In this document: positions 51,222 to 62,668 of the stretch, piece by piece
Layout of the letters: every line of letters starts with the position of its first letter
Numbering within the stretch: position 1 is the stretch's first letter
Notes under the pieces: model-generated
What the model saw: the letters and a program-made list of their open reading frames with translations, nothing else
Told to the model about the DNA's origin: nothing
Databases searched by the model: none
Translations under genes and position numbers: made by a program
DNA from: Cafeteria roenbergensis
Lineage: Eukaryota; Sar; Bigyra; Bicosoecida; Cafeteriaceae
Length of the DNA: 64,000 bases
Direction of reading: 5' to 3'
Assembly (NCBI GenBank): GCA_008330645.1
Contig: VLTN01000014.1
Location: forward strand, 310,001 to 374,000

Positions 51222-51917
51222 ATGGCCGCAGCCGCCCGAGTTTCGACCACCCCGCCGCGCGGCAGCCGCAAGGCTCGTACGCGTGCAGTCGCTCCTGCAG
51301 TCTTGGCGGCCGAGGATGCCATGGACAGGGCCAAGCACTCCACAGACCCATCGGACATGGCGATGTCCCTGCGCAGCCCCAGTGCGAGTGTGAGGCTAGC
51401 AGCCCTCAAGCGGCTGTGCCCGTGCAAGCTGCGGGAGTCTGCGGGGCGTGATGAGTTCGAGCCCGTGTGGGACAGCATTTTCGCCCTGGCCTCTGACGGC
51501 GACGCCAGGATTCGCGCCCAGGTGAGCAGCACAAACTTGGTGGTGAAAACAGCAGCAACAGCTACAACAGCTGCTTTGTTCCCCTTGCGGCGCGTTGGTG
51601 GCTGGGCCGGCCGCCAGTCCTTTGTTTGGCGGGGCGGCCGCAGAAATTGCCGTTCCGAGATGACGTACGCCTCGCGTTGCTTGGAGACGACGCCTTGGCC
51701 GCAGCCTCACCGCCCCCCTTGCTTGCCGCACCTGCCTTCCTACTTTTTCTCCCCGCAGACTTTGCACACCATCTGCGACGGCAGCCCCAGCTGCTACGAG
51801 GACCGCGTCAAGGCCGCTCTCGAGCTGTTCAACCGCGACGCCGACAGGAAGATTCGGAGGCAAGCGCACAAGGTCCTCGCTAGCTTGATCCGCACTGGCA
51901 AGTGGAACGTGCTGTAG
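51222..51917 (+). CDS. Small HEAT-repeat protein
   Basis: Two exons, 51222-51521 and 51759-51917, give 152 aa in phase 0. The last 110 residues are three compact HEAT-like helix pairs: SASVRLAALKRLCPCKLRES, then FEPVWDSIFALASDGDARIR, then across the intron LHTICDGSPSCYEDRVKAAL and DADRKIRRQAHKVLASLIRT, ending GKWNVL. This arrangement, with LHxxCDGSP in the middle and a GKWN.L tail, recalls short HEAT proteins I associate mostly with bacteria; that is memory and needs a search. The first 40 residues are basic and Ala/Pro-rich and could be a targeting sequence or a poorly chosen start; an alternative Met is MDRAKHSTDPSD. Confidence 0.8.
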   Translation: MAAAARVSTTPPRGSRKARTRAVAPAVLAAEDAMDRAKHSTDPSDMAMSLRSPSASVRLAALKRLCPCKLRESAGRDEFEPVWDSIFALASDGDARIRAQVSSTNLVVKTAATATTAALFPLRRVGGWAGRQSFVWRGGRRNCRSEMTYASRCLETTPWPQPHRPPCLPHLPSYFFSPQTLHTICDGSPSCYEDRVKAALELFNRDADRKIRRQAHKVLASLIRTGKWNVL

Positions 51918-52185
51918 CGCACGCGGTGCGCGCCCTCTAGAGTTCAGCGCTGCGGTGTCGCGTGTGCGCGCCACCACCCGAGGCAATGAGAGCATTGTTG
52001 CACCAACACCCGGCCGCGAGGCTCCGGGCGCACGCAGTACAAGCGAAGCCAGAACTGCGTCGCAACCACGTCTCCTGTCGACACCAACGCGGAGGTGGGC
52101 GGAGCTTTGCCTCGCAGAGCTACGAACTGCAAGCGCGAGCGCCTTTCGCGCGCTGGCATGTCGGCACCCGCGACCGAGCGGCTGA

Positions 52186-55100
52186 ATGGACCAGTCGTAC
52201 GGGACACTCAACCCCTCGGGGCGTCAGACGCGGCGAGGGCCTCGCTACCTGTCGTCGCTGTCGCCGGCCGTCGAGGCTCTTGACGATGGCCTGCCCTTGG
52301 CCCCAGACCGAGGCGCGATGCAGCTCGACGGGCCGGGAGCGCCCCGTGGCATTGCTGACGCGCTCGATGACGACTCAGCCCTGCTGTCTCACCATCGGCG
52401 GCCAAAGGCTGCTGGCTGCGGGTGAGGCTGCGGCGAGCTTGAGCCACGCGCAGCGCAGCGGCAACTTGCGCCGTCGCGACAGCCGTGTGCCAAGGCACGA
52501 CCTGGCATCCTGGCAGCCCAGCACGCGAGGGTGCACCGACTTTGCCCTTGCGTGCAACAATGGGGCTCGAGAGCGCGGCGCGGCGCGCCCACACGCGGCG
52601 CTGCGCAAGGTTGCAAGACCTGTCTTTCGTCTCCCTCCTGTTTGCTCTCGCGCTGCACCGCAGGGCATGCCAAGAGCCGTTCTGCTGCGGCAGGTGCTCG
52701 CGGTCGCATTGCTTGACGGGGTCTATTCTCGGCACAGTGGTGGGGGTCTTGAGTCTGGGGGCAATCATCCTGTTCGCAGTTGCGCCCGCAGTCGGGCAGG
52801 CTGAAATTCGTGGCGCCACGCTGGCGTTTGAGCAAATCAACATCACCAACCCTCGAGGCAGCCTGTTTGACATGGCTGCGGCTGTGGTGCTCGCCAAGCT
52901 GGAGCCCTTGGGGGGCGACATTGCGGGTGAGAGACCAGGTTGCAGTGTTGAACGTTTGACACACGCGGCCGCCCCAAGCCCCCAATGGCTCGGTGGCTGC
53001 GATGGGCGAGCTGTGCGCGTCGACTGTCACGCCCCGTGTGGGACCGCCTTCCGTGTGTGAGCCGCAGCTCTTCCGCTGACCATGTCGTTCGGCGGCGTGG
53101 CGTTCGCCACCACAACGCTTCCGCCCCACGCGGCCGAGGCCGGGGTCGAGAACAGATTCACCGTCGATTCCGTGGTGTCGGTGACCGACAGGGTCGCCTT
53201 TGGCAGCTTCTCTCGCGCACTTCTGCTCGAGGACTCTGTGACATGGCACTTGAGCGGGAGGGCTGCCGTGACGTCGACCGTGTTCGGCGTGCAGCAGACT
53301 GTGGCCGACCTCATTTTCGAAAAGGACGTCACTGTTCGGGGCGCGGGCGGGCTTCGCCTGCTGACAGTTCGGCGGTTCTCGCTTGCGGACTCCAGTTCCA
53401 AGCAGGTGACGGCAGACTTGGACACCGCCATTTACAATCCCTCCATCGTATCGATCCAGGGCATCGGCGCCCTCTGCGTCAACGTCACCTACAACGACAC
53501 GCAGGTGTCCGTCTCGCGGTCGGACCAGCTGGACCTCACCACCGGGTGGAACTCCGTGTCATTCACCGGCCCCCTCGACCCCACGGACCCGGGCGTGAGG
53601 CAAGACCTCTTCGACAGGTTCCTGGGAGGCCGCGAGGCCAGGGTCAAGGCGAGGGCCTTCGCCTGCGAGGGCACCGCGCCGCTCTTCGCGTCCGCTGTGC
53701 ACGCACTCAGCCTCGACGTGACGCTGCCAGGGGCTGCCTACCCGCTGGTGGACAGCATGTCCGTTGGTGGCATGGAGCTGGTGCCAAAGGAGAGCAGCCT
53801 TGCCGTCGGGCTCAACCTCAACGCGACGGTCACCCTGAACAACCCGCTTGGCGCAACGTCAGGCCTTGTGGTGCAGGACGTGGGCATGCGCGGAAGCCTC
53901 TTCGGCGACGGGGTGGACGTCGGCACCCTGGTCGTGCCCTCCACCAAGGTCGGCCGCATGCAGACCGCGCACGCACCGCGAGACGACGGCGCACGGTTTC
54001 AGCGCCAGGGGCCGTGGGCGGGACATGTGGCCGCTAGCATGGGCGCTGGCGACCGCCCGTTCGGATTGCGAGGCAGCCCGGGCGGCGGCCCCGGACTCGG
54101 CGAGAGCATTCCCCCGCCGCCAGGCCCGCTGCCTGTGGTGCCCCCGTCTCGGATGAACATCAGCTTGCATCTGTCCGGCGAGATCGACCTCTCCGGCAGC
54201 GGCGGCCAGGGCGGCACCGAGGCCGCGTTTGCCGCGTTCGTGGACCGGTTTCTGCTCAACGACACCGTCACGATGGGGGTATCATCGTCCTCTTCGACGG
54301 CCATGGAGACCACGGTGCACTGCGCGCTTGGCGAAATTAAGGTGCGAATTCCGCTTCACATTCCCACCACGACGGTTCCTGCAGCTCGAGGCATCCCGAG
54401 CGTGGAGGTGGAGTCGTTTGACATTGTGGGTCAGGCCCCGGCTGACGAGGGGCTGGCGGTGCGGCTCGTGACGCGAATGACCAACCCGTCCAAGGCAGTC
54501 CTGCCTCTGGGAGGCCGTTGCGTCTTTGGCGTGTTTGGCGGCAAGGAGCGCATCCGCCTCGGCCAAGTGACCGTGTCCAACAGCTCGCTGCAGCCCGGGG
54601 CGAACCAGCTGGCCATGGTCGGCACAATCAACCCTCCGCCTGCAGGACTGCCCTTCGTCGGCAAGATCTTCACAAACTACCTGGCTGGGGTGTCCACCCA
54701 GATCAACACCCGGGGCGAGCGCGTCGAGCCCGGGCCGGGCCGACCCGCGCCCTCGTGGCTCAACTCCGCCATCGCTGACGTCTCGCTCGTGTCCGCGCTC
54801 CCGGGGCTGCCGAACGTGAGCCTCTTCACCAACATGACCGTCAAGGCGATGAACCTGGCCTTCAGCGAGGAAGGGGACATCAACGTGACCGGACACCTCA
54901 CGGGTACAGTGCATCTCCCCTTCACTCGCGTGACCATGGATATCCTGGAGGTCACGGCAAGCCTGACGCTGCTGGACGAGCGTGGGGAGCAAATGGCCGA
55001 GGTGCTGCTGCCCAACGAGCCGGCCAAGTACACCGAGTTCGAAGATGGCGACGCCAGGGCAGCTGCGTCGCTGTCGCAGCCTGCGGCAACGGGCCTGCTG

Positions 55101-56147
55101 GACGTGTTTGTGACGCACCCAGGCGTCATGCGGGTCATTAACAGTTCTGCGCTGTCGCAGTTCATGGCCACCGCGATGTTGGAGCCTGAGGTGACCAACA
55201 CGCTCTCACTGACCGCCTCGCAGGAGGTGAGCCTGTCGTTCGGCAACGTGACCATCAGCAATGTGAGCGCCACGGAGACGGTGACCCTTCCCGGGCTCAA
55301 CAGCTTCCGCACGCCGCCCGCCCAGGTGCTGGGCACCACGCTGCTGGACGCCTCAGAGGACAGCCTGACGTTCGAGGCCCAGCTGAACATTTCGTCCCAG
55401 TCGCCACTGGGGGGCGACTTTGGCCGGAGCGTGCTCGACATGCACTACGAGGGCGAGCGCATCGGCCAGTCCACCGTGGAGCACATGGTCATCAGGCAAG
55501 GGGGCAATCTGCTGCGCGCCGTGACGGTCTACCGGCCAGACAACACCTCTGAGGCCGTCGAAGCGGGGCAGCGCTTTCTCTCCAACTTCCTGACCGGAAA
55601 GACAAGTGCCGTCGAGCTGAGGGGCACGGAGACGTCGACAGCTGTGGAGGTGCTCAAGCTCGGGCTGAGCAAGCTGCGGCTCCACACCGACGTCCCTGGC
55701 ACAGCAACGAAGCTCATCGCCAACGCTACCATGAACATCACATCGCTCCGCACGGGCCTGGTCAACGGGACAATCGGGCTGGTCAACCCGACGGTGGAGT
55801 CTGTGGCCATCACCTGGTCGGACCTGCACGTCTTCGTCTGCAACGAGGAGAACTCGACCGACTATAGCTGCGGCAAGTATGGAGCAGAGGTCGCAGTGTT
55901 TACCCCCGAGGACCTGACGAACGACCCGGTAGTCATCCCGGGGTCTTCCTCCATCATCACCAACGAGCGAATTTTCACGGTGGTGCCCGACTTGGGCGCA
56001 ATGATTCAGCTTCTGGTCGACGCCGCCGACGACGATGGCATCGTCAACACGCGGGTAAACGGCACGGAGCAGGTGCTGATCGGCGGCAAGTTCTCGACTC
56101 GTGTGCACTACGAGCAGGAACAGGTCCTTATGAAGGTCACGTCTTGA
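52186..56147 (+). CDS. Large single-pass membrane protein, DUF3712/LEA2-like repeats
   Basis: Three exons (52186-52421, 52664-52926, 53068-56147) give 1,192 aa. The first 80 residues are cytosolic and disordered. A Cys cluster follows (ACQEPFCCGRCSRSHC), then one membrane helix ILGTVVGVLSLGAIILFAVA. Everything after it is a series of beta-rich LEA2-like repeats: IRGATLAFEQINITNPRGS, then ALPLTMSFGGVAFATTTLPP, which follow the pattern of fungal DUF3712 proteins (short helix, NITNP, then MSFGG.AF..L.LP). At least four repeats are visible. Many N-x-S/T sites (NVTYND, LNATVTL, MNISLHL, NVSLFTNMT, LNISSQ) fit a luminal or extracellular chain. The juxtamembrane Cys cluster could be acylated. Function of the family is not established; vacuolar or surface lipid binding is a guess. 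An in-frame disordered insert sits near 53950-54150. Confidence 0.85.
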
Positions 56148-56386
56148 GGGGTGCGCCGCCCTGCCTTTCGTTTGCGCGCGGCGGCTCGCGCGGCTTTTTT
56201 TTTGCGCGTTGAATCGACTGTGTGGCGTGGAATGCACGCAAGCGCGAGTGGAACACTGCCGCGGGCTTCTCGCGCAGCTCTTGCGGCTGGCCAGCACGGC
56301 GCGAGTAGCGGCAGAGCTGCGTGCGAGCGTGAGGGCCGAGGGCTAAGCACCCGAGCGGAGCTCAGCGCCGGGCCGGGGCCGGCGCA
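56148..56386. other. Intergenic, DUF3712 gene to CWF19L2
   Basis: Tandem plus-strand gap with the CWF19L2 promoter. A T run (tttttttt near 56196) follows the upstream stop closely. Nothing else is supported. Confidence 0.4.
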
Positions 56387-59382
56387 ATGGACCCATTCAG
56401 CGGGATGAAGTGAGGCCAAGCGCTATCTCGCTTTGGTTGCGCGCGCTGCAGCACGCCCAGGCTGCCTGCTCCACGCCCAGCTCGCCCGCGCCCAATGCGC
56501 TGCCGCTTGCGCGCAGGTTCCAGCGCCCTGGAGGGGAAAGCACAAAGCCCCCGCCCGCCAACGCGGCGGCCGGCCCAAGGGCGGAGCGGATGAGCTGGAT
56601 GAACGACCCGGCCGGCTTTGCGAGCGCCCTGGCTGCAAGGTCCGCGCCCGCGCCAAAGACAGCCGAGGAGCGCGCCGAGCAGGAGCGTCTCGACTCTGCG
56701 CGGGCCATGGTGCAGCGCGAGATCAAGGCAGGTCTGCGCGACCCCGAGAGCGGCCAGCGATATGGGGTGACGTATCGGCGCCCGGCCGGGTCAGTGAGCG
56801 GCATTGAGGAGGCGAGGCGCAAGGACCAGGACAAGGCTGGCAGCTCGGCAGGCGGCATGACGGAGAAGGAGTTGTTTCAGCGGATGCTGGCAAGCGCCGG
56901 GACGGCGAGCGGCCCTTTCGCAGGTGCTTCCGGCGCGGAACAGGGAGACGCCTCCGTTGGCGGGCGCATGGATGCAGGGTCCAGCAGCGCGGACCGCCTG
57001 GCTGCCAAGCGGCTGCGCGAGAAGGCGGCACGAGGCCCCTCCGGCCTGGAGATGACCGAAGACCTCGTTGCTGACGCGCTGGGAGAAGGAAGGGCAGGGG
57101 GGCACTCCTCGGCACGACCTGGGGCAGTCGACACTTCTGACGGCGGGGCGAGCTGGAGGCGGCGGATGCAGCGGCGCAGGATGGAGCAGGCAGTGGAAGC
57201 CACTGGCACAGACAAGGGCGCTGCTGCGCTCGCGGCTGCCCGGGCGGCTGCCTCGGCTGCGGCGGAGCCTCGCTCGACACGAAAGGCCGGCGAGCGGCGG
57301 AGCTGGAGGGACCGACGGGGCGGCCACGGGTCCGACCGCGGCCGCGGCGAGCCCAGCCGAGAGGGGAGCATCCGGCGAGACCACCGGCACCGTCGCGAGG
57401 AGGAGCTCGTGGCAGGGAGGAGAGCAAAGCCAGTGGGCGGAAGTGACCGCGGTTCTCATCACAACAGGCGGGGCCCAGGCGGGGACGCACGCCCTTCCTC
57501 GTCACGGACGGCAGACGAGGACCGCGAGCGAGAGCGCCGTCTCTTCGTCCCTCCCGCCCCGCGCGAGGGCCGACCCCGGGGCGAACAGGTCGTCGCTGGA
57601 GCGACGACGCCCGGGCTCTGTGCGCCCGTCGTGAGCCCGCCGGCGACGGTCGTGCTTGGCCCCGAGGCGGCCAATAAGCTGGCTGCCCAGGCGCTGCGCG
57701 CCAAGATGCGGGGGCAAACGGAGCTCTTCCAGAGGCTGGAGGGGCTCAAGGCGGCGGCAGCGCGGGGGCAGCCGGTGCCAGCCGAGGCAGCGCGCGGCGC
57801 GGGCGTGCTTCCCGCTTCCCATGCACGCGTGGCCAGCGGTGGGACATCAAGTCAGCGGGACCCGTGGGCTGCTGCTCCTCCCACTGGGGCTGCGGTGGGT
57901 GAAACGGCCGCCACGCGCGGAGCTGCCACTTCGGGGGGCGCCGTCGAGGCTCGGACGGTGGCCGCGGGCGACTCAAGCGGTGACGAGGGCACGCAGGGCC
58001 GGATCGGAGACGGGCGGCGGGCGCGCAAGCGGCAGCGAAGCGAGGACGGAGGTGGCGCTTCCGACCTCGGCAGTGACGGTGGCAAGGACGATGACCACGG
58101 CGAAGATGCAGGTGACCAGGGCAGCGATTTCGGTCTGGACGAGCGAGGCCGCAGGGTCGCGCTCGTGTCGGGGCTGGACTCGCGTGGAGTTCCCATCCGC
58201 TCTCTGGAGCGAGGGGCTGCCGCGCCGCCCCAGCGCGAGGACGCGCGCGCAGCCGGCTCCAGCAGCCGCGGCAAGCGCCGCCTCAAGGGCCTCGAGCGCG
58301 ACGCGGATGGCAACGTTGTGCGGTACGGCGCTGCGGACGACGTGACACTGAGCGAGCTGGTGCGCCAGGAGCGAGCTGGGCAGGGCATCAACGCGGACGA
58401 AGCGCTGGCCACGTCCATCTCCAGGATGCGCGGCTCGTTCCGCGAGTCCACGCTCGCCGGGAGCCGGGCAGGAGCGGACGAGGAAGCCGATCTGGACGTG
58501 AGGCTGCTGCGCGGAGAGGAGGACCGCTTGACTCCCGCTGAGCGACGGAGGCGGGACCTTGCGCGAGCTGCTGCCGCTGACGCGCGAGTGTCGCGGGCGG
58601 ACGACTCCGATCCCCTGAACGTCATGTCGCCTCGGTTCCCGAGGCACCTTTTGGTGGCGGTGGGGCATCACTGGGTGCTGTTGGCGGCCAGGGGCCGTGC
58701 GCTCCACCCGTTGCAGTGCCTGCTGGTGCCGCGCGAGCCCGGGGGCGCGGTTGCCTCCTTGGACGAGAATGTCTACGCAGAGGGGAACGCGTGGCGAGCG
58801 GCCATCCACAAGGCATTCGCTGTGCCATTGCCAGAGGGCTCTGCCGAGCGGGCAGCGGAGGATGCGGCGTGCGGGGGCTGGGAGCCTGAGCCGCCCGTGT
58901 TCTGCGAGACCGTGCTTGACGCACGGCCTGGGCTCGGCAGGCGGACGAGCGTGGAAGTGGTGCCCATTCCAGCAGAGGCTGCTGCAGACGCAGGCATCTT
59001 CTTCGGCAAAGCGCTGGCAGATTCTGAGGAGGACCCAACCCACGCAGCAGTGATCCACACCCAGGGAAAGGGGCTGCGACGGTGCGTCCCGCCTGGGTTT
59101 CCGTACGCTCACGTTGGCTGGGCGGGGGGTGGCATGGTACACCCGATCGAGGATGCTCGCACGTTCTCTCGTTCCCTCTTGCTGGACGTGGCCGCGGGTC
59201 TGCTGGGCGTACCCCCGGCTGCGTTTGGGCGCCGCGATCAGGCGCGACCGGTGAGCGAGGGAGCGAGGGCGGCCGAGCAAATCGCGCGCCGCCTCCTCGC
59301 GCGCGGGCTCACCTGCGCCGACATGGCCGCATCCGCGAAGCTCGGGGCCGCTGTGGCCCGTGTCAAGTCGGCGGCGCAGTGA
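56387..59382 (+). CDS. CWF19L2: CWF19-like protein 2 (spliceosome-associated)
   Basis: Two exons, 56387-56409 and 56517-59382, give 962 aa. The 23-nt first exon (MDPFSGMK) joins in frame to FQRPGGESTK; the resulting MxxFSGMKF-like start resembles plant and fungal CWF19 proteins. If that exon is wrong, the next Met is at 56590 (MSWMNDPAGF). The N-terminal 550 residues are charged and disordered. The conserved core starts ADDVTLSELVRQERAGQG and leads into CwfJ_C_1 (FPRHLLVAVGHHWVLL, LQCLLVPREPGG, VEVVPIPAEAAADAGIFFG) and CwfJ_C_2 (CVPPGFPYAHVGWAGGGMV, HPIEDARTF). CWF19L2/Cwf19 joins late spliceosomes and helps lariat debranching and release. The usual Cys motif and HIT-type histidines are replaced (see findings). 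Confidence 0.85.
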
Positions 59383-59855
59383 GTGCGCAGCGCGTGTGTG
59401 CGTGAGGCGGCGCGCGGGGGTGTGCTTTCGATGGGCTGTGTGGCCCGCATTGCCACACGCAACCATGCCAGCAGACGCGCCGTCGCTCGCATACACGGCG
59501 CTGTTCCCCCATCGTGGAACTTGCCCCGCGAATCCACGGCGCCGAGGGTGTGGCCATGTCGGCGTCAGCGTGCATCAGCGGTTGCAAACTGGTCACCACG
59601 CGCTCCAACCCTGCGCCAGAGGCTTTCAGGGGCGAGACGGGTGCGACTCAAGCCTCCCCCGCCCGCCCCCCCCGTTTCTGACTCGGTATGCGTGCTTGCT
59701 TGGCTGGTGCGCTGCGAGGGAGCGGCGCGCACTTGGGCGGCCCGTCGCCGCGCCTGGCCAGGCTCGCAGACCCAATATTTGCAGAGCGGCCGCCTGCGGC
59801 TGGCAGAGCCGAAGAGAGGGCAAGGCAAAGCAGCGCACTCTCGAAGGAGGTCAAA
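59383..59855. promoter_or_regulatory. HSP90 upstream region
   Basis: 473 bp between CWF19L2 and HSP90. It should hold the HSP90 promoter. I looked for arrays of nGAAnnTTCn heat-shock elements and found none convincing. A short AT-rich patch (caatatttg near 59772) lies about 80 bp before the ATG. Confidence 0.45.
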
Positions 59856-61516
59856 ATGGCCGCCGCCGCTGCTGCAGTCCCTGCTACCACGACTACTGAT
59901 GGCAAGACGTTCGCGTTCAACGCGGACATCAACCAGCTGATGTCCTTGATCATCAACACGTGAGCGCGCCGCGGAGAGCGCGCGAAGTTTGACCGCCTCG
60001 AGGCCACGCGTTCGCCCAGCGAATCCTTGAGACGGCCCTTCAGCCCGGGCCTCGCCTCGCGCCCCCGCCACGGCCTCCTCCTGCCCTTCGCGATGCCCCG
60101 TTTCCTTGCAGCTTCTACTCCAAGAAGGAGGTGTTCCTGCGGGAGCTGATCTCCAACGCCTCGGATGTGAGAGTCCCGCCACGCGGTGCTGGCCGGCTGC
60201 CAGGTGGCGCGAGCCTTCCGCCCCGCGCAGACCGAAGCCCCCTCTGCCCGCACGCGCCCCCCCAGCCAAGCTCTTGTCTGCTCGCGGTGCATGGTGGGGG
60301 TCGCGGGTCTGCTGGCGGCCCGTTGCCTCCTGCGGAGGTGTCTCAGCGCTCCCGAGGAACACGTGTTCCAATTGTTGGACCTCGCCTGCTTTTTTTTTTC
60401 ACTCTGCCGTCCCGCCCCTCCGCAGGCCCTTGACAAGATCCGCTTCGCTTCCCTCACCGACACCTCGGTGCTCGGCGAGGTGAAGGACCTCAAGATCGAC
60501 CTCATCGCCGACAAGGCCGCCAACACGCTGACCATCCGCGACACCGGCATCGGCATGACCAAGACCGACCTCGTCAACAACCTCGGCACCATCGCCAAGT
60601 CCGGCACTAAGTCCTTCATGGAGGCCCTCCAGGCCGGCGCCGATATCTCCATGATCGGCCAGTTCGGTGTGGGCTTCTACGCCGCCTTCCTCGTCGCCGA
60701 CAAGGTCGAGGTGTTCTCGAAGAACAACGAGGACGAGCAGTACGTTTGGACTTCGTCCGCCGGCGGCTCCTTCACCGTCGAGCGCGACGAGACCGACGAC
60801 CTTGGCCGCGGCACCCGCATCGTGCTCCACCTCAAGGCCGACCAGGGCGAGTTCATCGACGAGAGCAAGATCGAGGCCCTCGTCAAGACCCACTCCGAGT
60901 TCATCTCCTACCCCATCAACCTGCGCAAGACCAAGGAGGTCGAGCGCGAGGTCGAGGAGGACGAGGAGGACGAGGACGAGGACGACGAGGTCAAGGACGT
61001 GGACAAGGACAAGAAGACCAAGAAGGTCAAGGACGTCACCCACGAGTGGGAGGTGCTCAACAAGCAGAAGCCCCTCTGGACCCGCAAGCCCGAGGAGGTG
61101 ACCACCGACGAGTACGCCTCGTTCTACAAGTCCCTCACCAACGACTGGGACAGCCACGCTGCCGTGAAGCACTTCAGCGTGGAGGGCCAGCTCGAGTTCT
61201 CGGCCATCCTCTTCGCCCCGGCCCGCGCCCCCTTCGACATGTTCGAGTCGGGCAAGAAGAAGCGCAACAACATCAAGCTGTACGTGCGCCGCGTGTTCAT
61301 CATGGACGACAGCGAGGAGCTCATGCCCGAGTACCTCTCGTTCGTCAAGGGCGTCGTTGACTCCGAGGACCTGCCCCTCAACATTTCCCGCGAGTCCCTC
61401 CAGCAGAACAAGATCCTGCGCGTCATCAAGAAGAACCTTGTGCGCAAGTCTCTCGAGATGTTCAAGGAGCTCTCCGAGGACGCCGAGGCCTACAAGAAGT
61501 TCTACGAGACCTTCTC

Positions 61517-61547
<31 letters not shown>

Positions 61548-62405
61548 TCTACCAACCGGAGCAAGATCGCCGACCTCCTCCGCTACCAGACCTCCAAGTC
61601 CGGCGAGGACCTCGTCTCTCTCAAGGAGTACGTTGAGCGCATGAAGGAGGGCCAGCCGGGCATCTACTACATCTCCGGCGAGTCCAAGGCCGCCGTGGAG
61701 GACGCCCCGTTCCTTGAGCAGCTCAAGAAGAAGGGCTACGAGGTGATCTACATGACCGACCCGATCGACGAGTACGCCGTGCAGCAGCTCAAGGAGTACG
61801 ACGGCCAGAAGCTCATCTGCGTGACCAAGGAGGGCCTCTCTATCGAGGAGTCTGACGAGGAGAAGAAGGCGTTCGAGGACGCCAAGGCCGCCACCGAGCC
61901 GCTCTGCACCCTCATGAAGGAGGTGCTCGGCGAGAAGGTCGAGAAGGTCGTCGTGTCGACCCGCCTTGCCGAGTCCCCGTGCTGCCTCGTGACCGGCGAG
62001 TACGGCTGGTCCGCCCGCATGGAGCAGATCATGAAGGCGCAGGCCCTCCGGGACGCCTCCATGTCGACCTACATGGCGTCCAAGAAGACCATGGAGGTGA
62101 ACCCCAGCCACCCCATCGTGGTGAGCCTCCGCCAGAAGGCGGCGCACGACCGCGCCGACCGCACCGTGAAGGACCTGATCTGGCTCATGTACGACACCGC
62201 CCTCCTCACTTCCGGCTTCAGCCTTGAGGAGCCCGTGACCTTCGCCGGCCGCATCCACCGCCTCATCATGCTCGGCCTTGGCGTCGGAGACGACGACGAG
62301 GACGCCGACGCCGGCGCCACCGGCTCCGCTGAGGCCCTCTCGGACCTGCCCCCCCTCGACGCTGCCGAGGGCGAGGATGCCTCCGGGATGGAGGAGGTCG
62401 ACTAA
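59856..62405 (+). CDS. HSP90: Cytosolic HSP90 chaperone
   Basis: Three exons (59856-59959, 60112-60166, 60426-62405) give 712 aa. The GHKL ATPase domain has [17 protein letters not shown], then [18 protein letters not shown] with the catalytic Glu and Mg-binding Asn, then [18 protein letters not shown] and [20 protein letters not shown] charged linker (acidic, then Lys-rich, residues about 215-255) precedes the middle domain, which carries [20 protein letters not shown] with the catalytic-loop Arg and Gln. The C-terminal domain ends in MEEVD, the docking site for TPR co-chaperones, marking the cytosolic form rather than the ER or mitochondrial ones. The A-rich leader ([17 protein letters not shown]) is slightly longer than usual. 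Both introns fall within the first 54 codons. Codon use is strongly biased to C-ending codons, as expected for a highly expressed gene. Confidence 0.97.
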
Positions 62406-62668
62406 GCGACGCCTTGCGCGCCCCCCAGGTCGCCATCGACCGCGGGGTGGCTGGACAGTGCGACGACTCGGGCTTTCGGGGCCGCGGCTGTGGCGCTCGC
62501 GGCGCCTCCCTTTGTGTGTGCCTCGGCCTCCCCCGCCTGCCATGTCCCAAACCCGACCTCCGCACTGGGATTGCCGACTGTGTAGGGCAGGCTAGCTCTT
62601 TCGCGCACACTGCAGCGCTGCCGAAGCACACACACGCACACCCGCCGTGCTTCCGATGGCTTGCCAGG

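Noticed and set aside
60399-62543. 714-codon minus-strand open frame opposite HSP90
   Set aside because: Shadow of the HSP90 coding exon, produced by C-ending codons that avoid reverse-strand stops.
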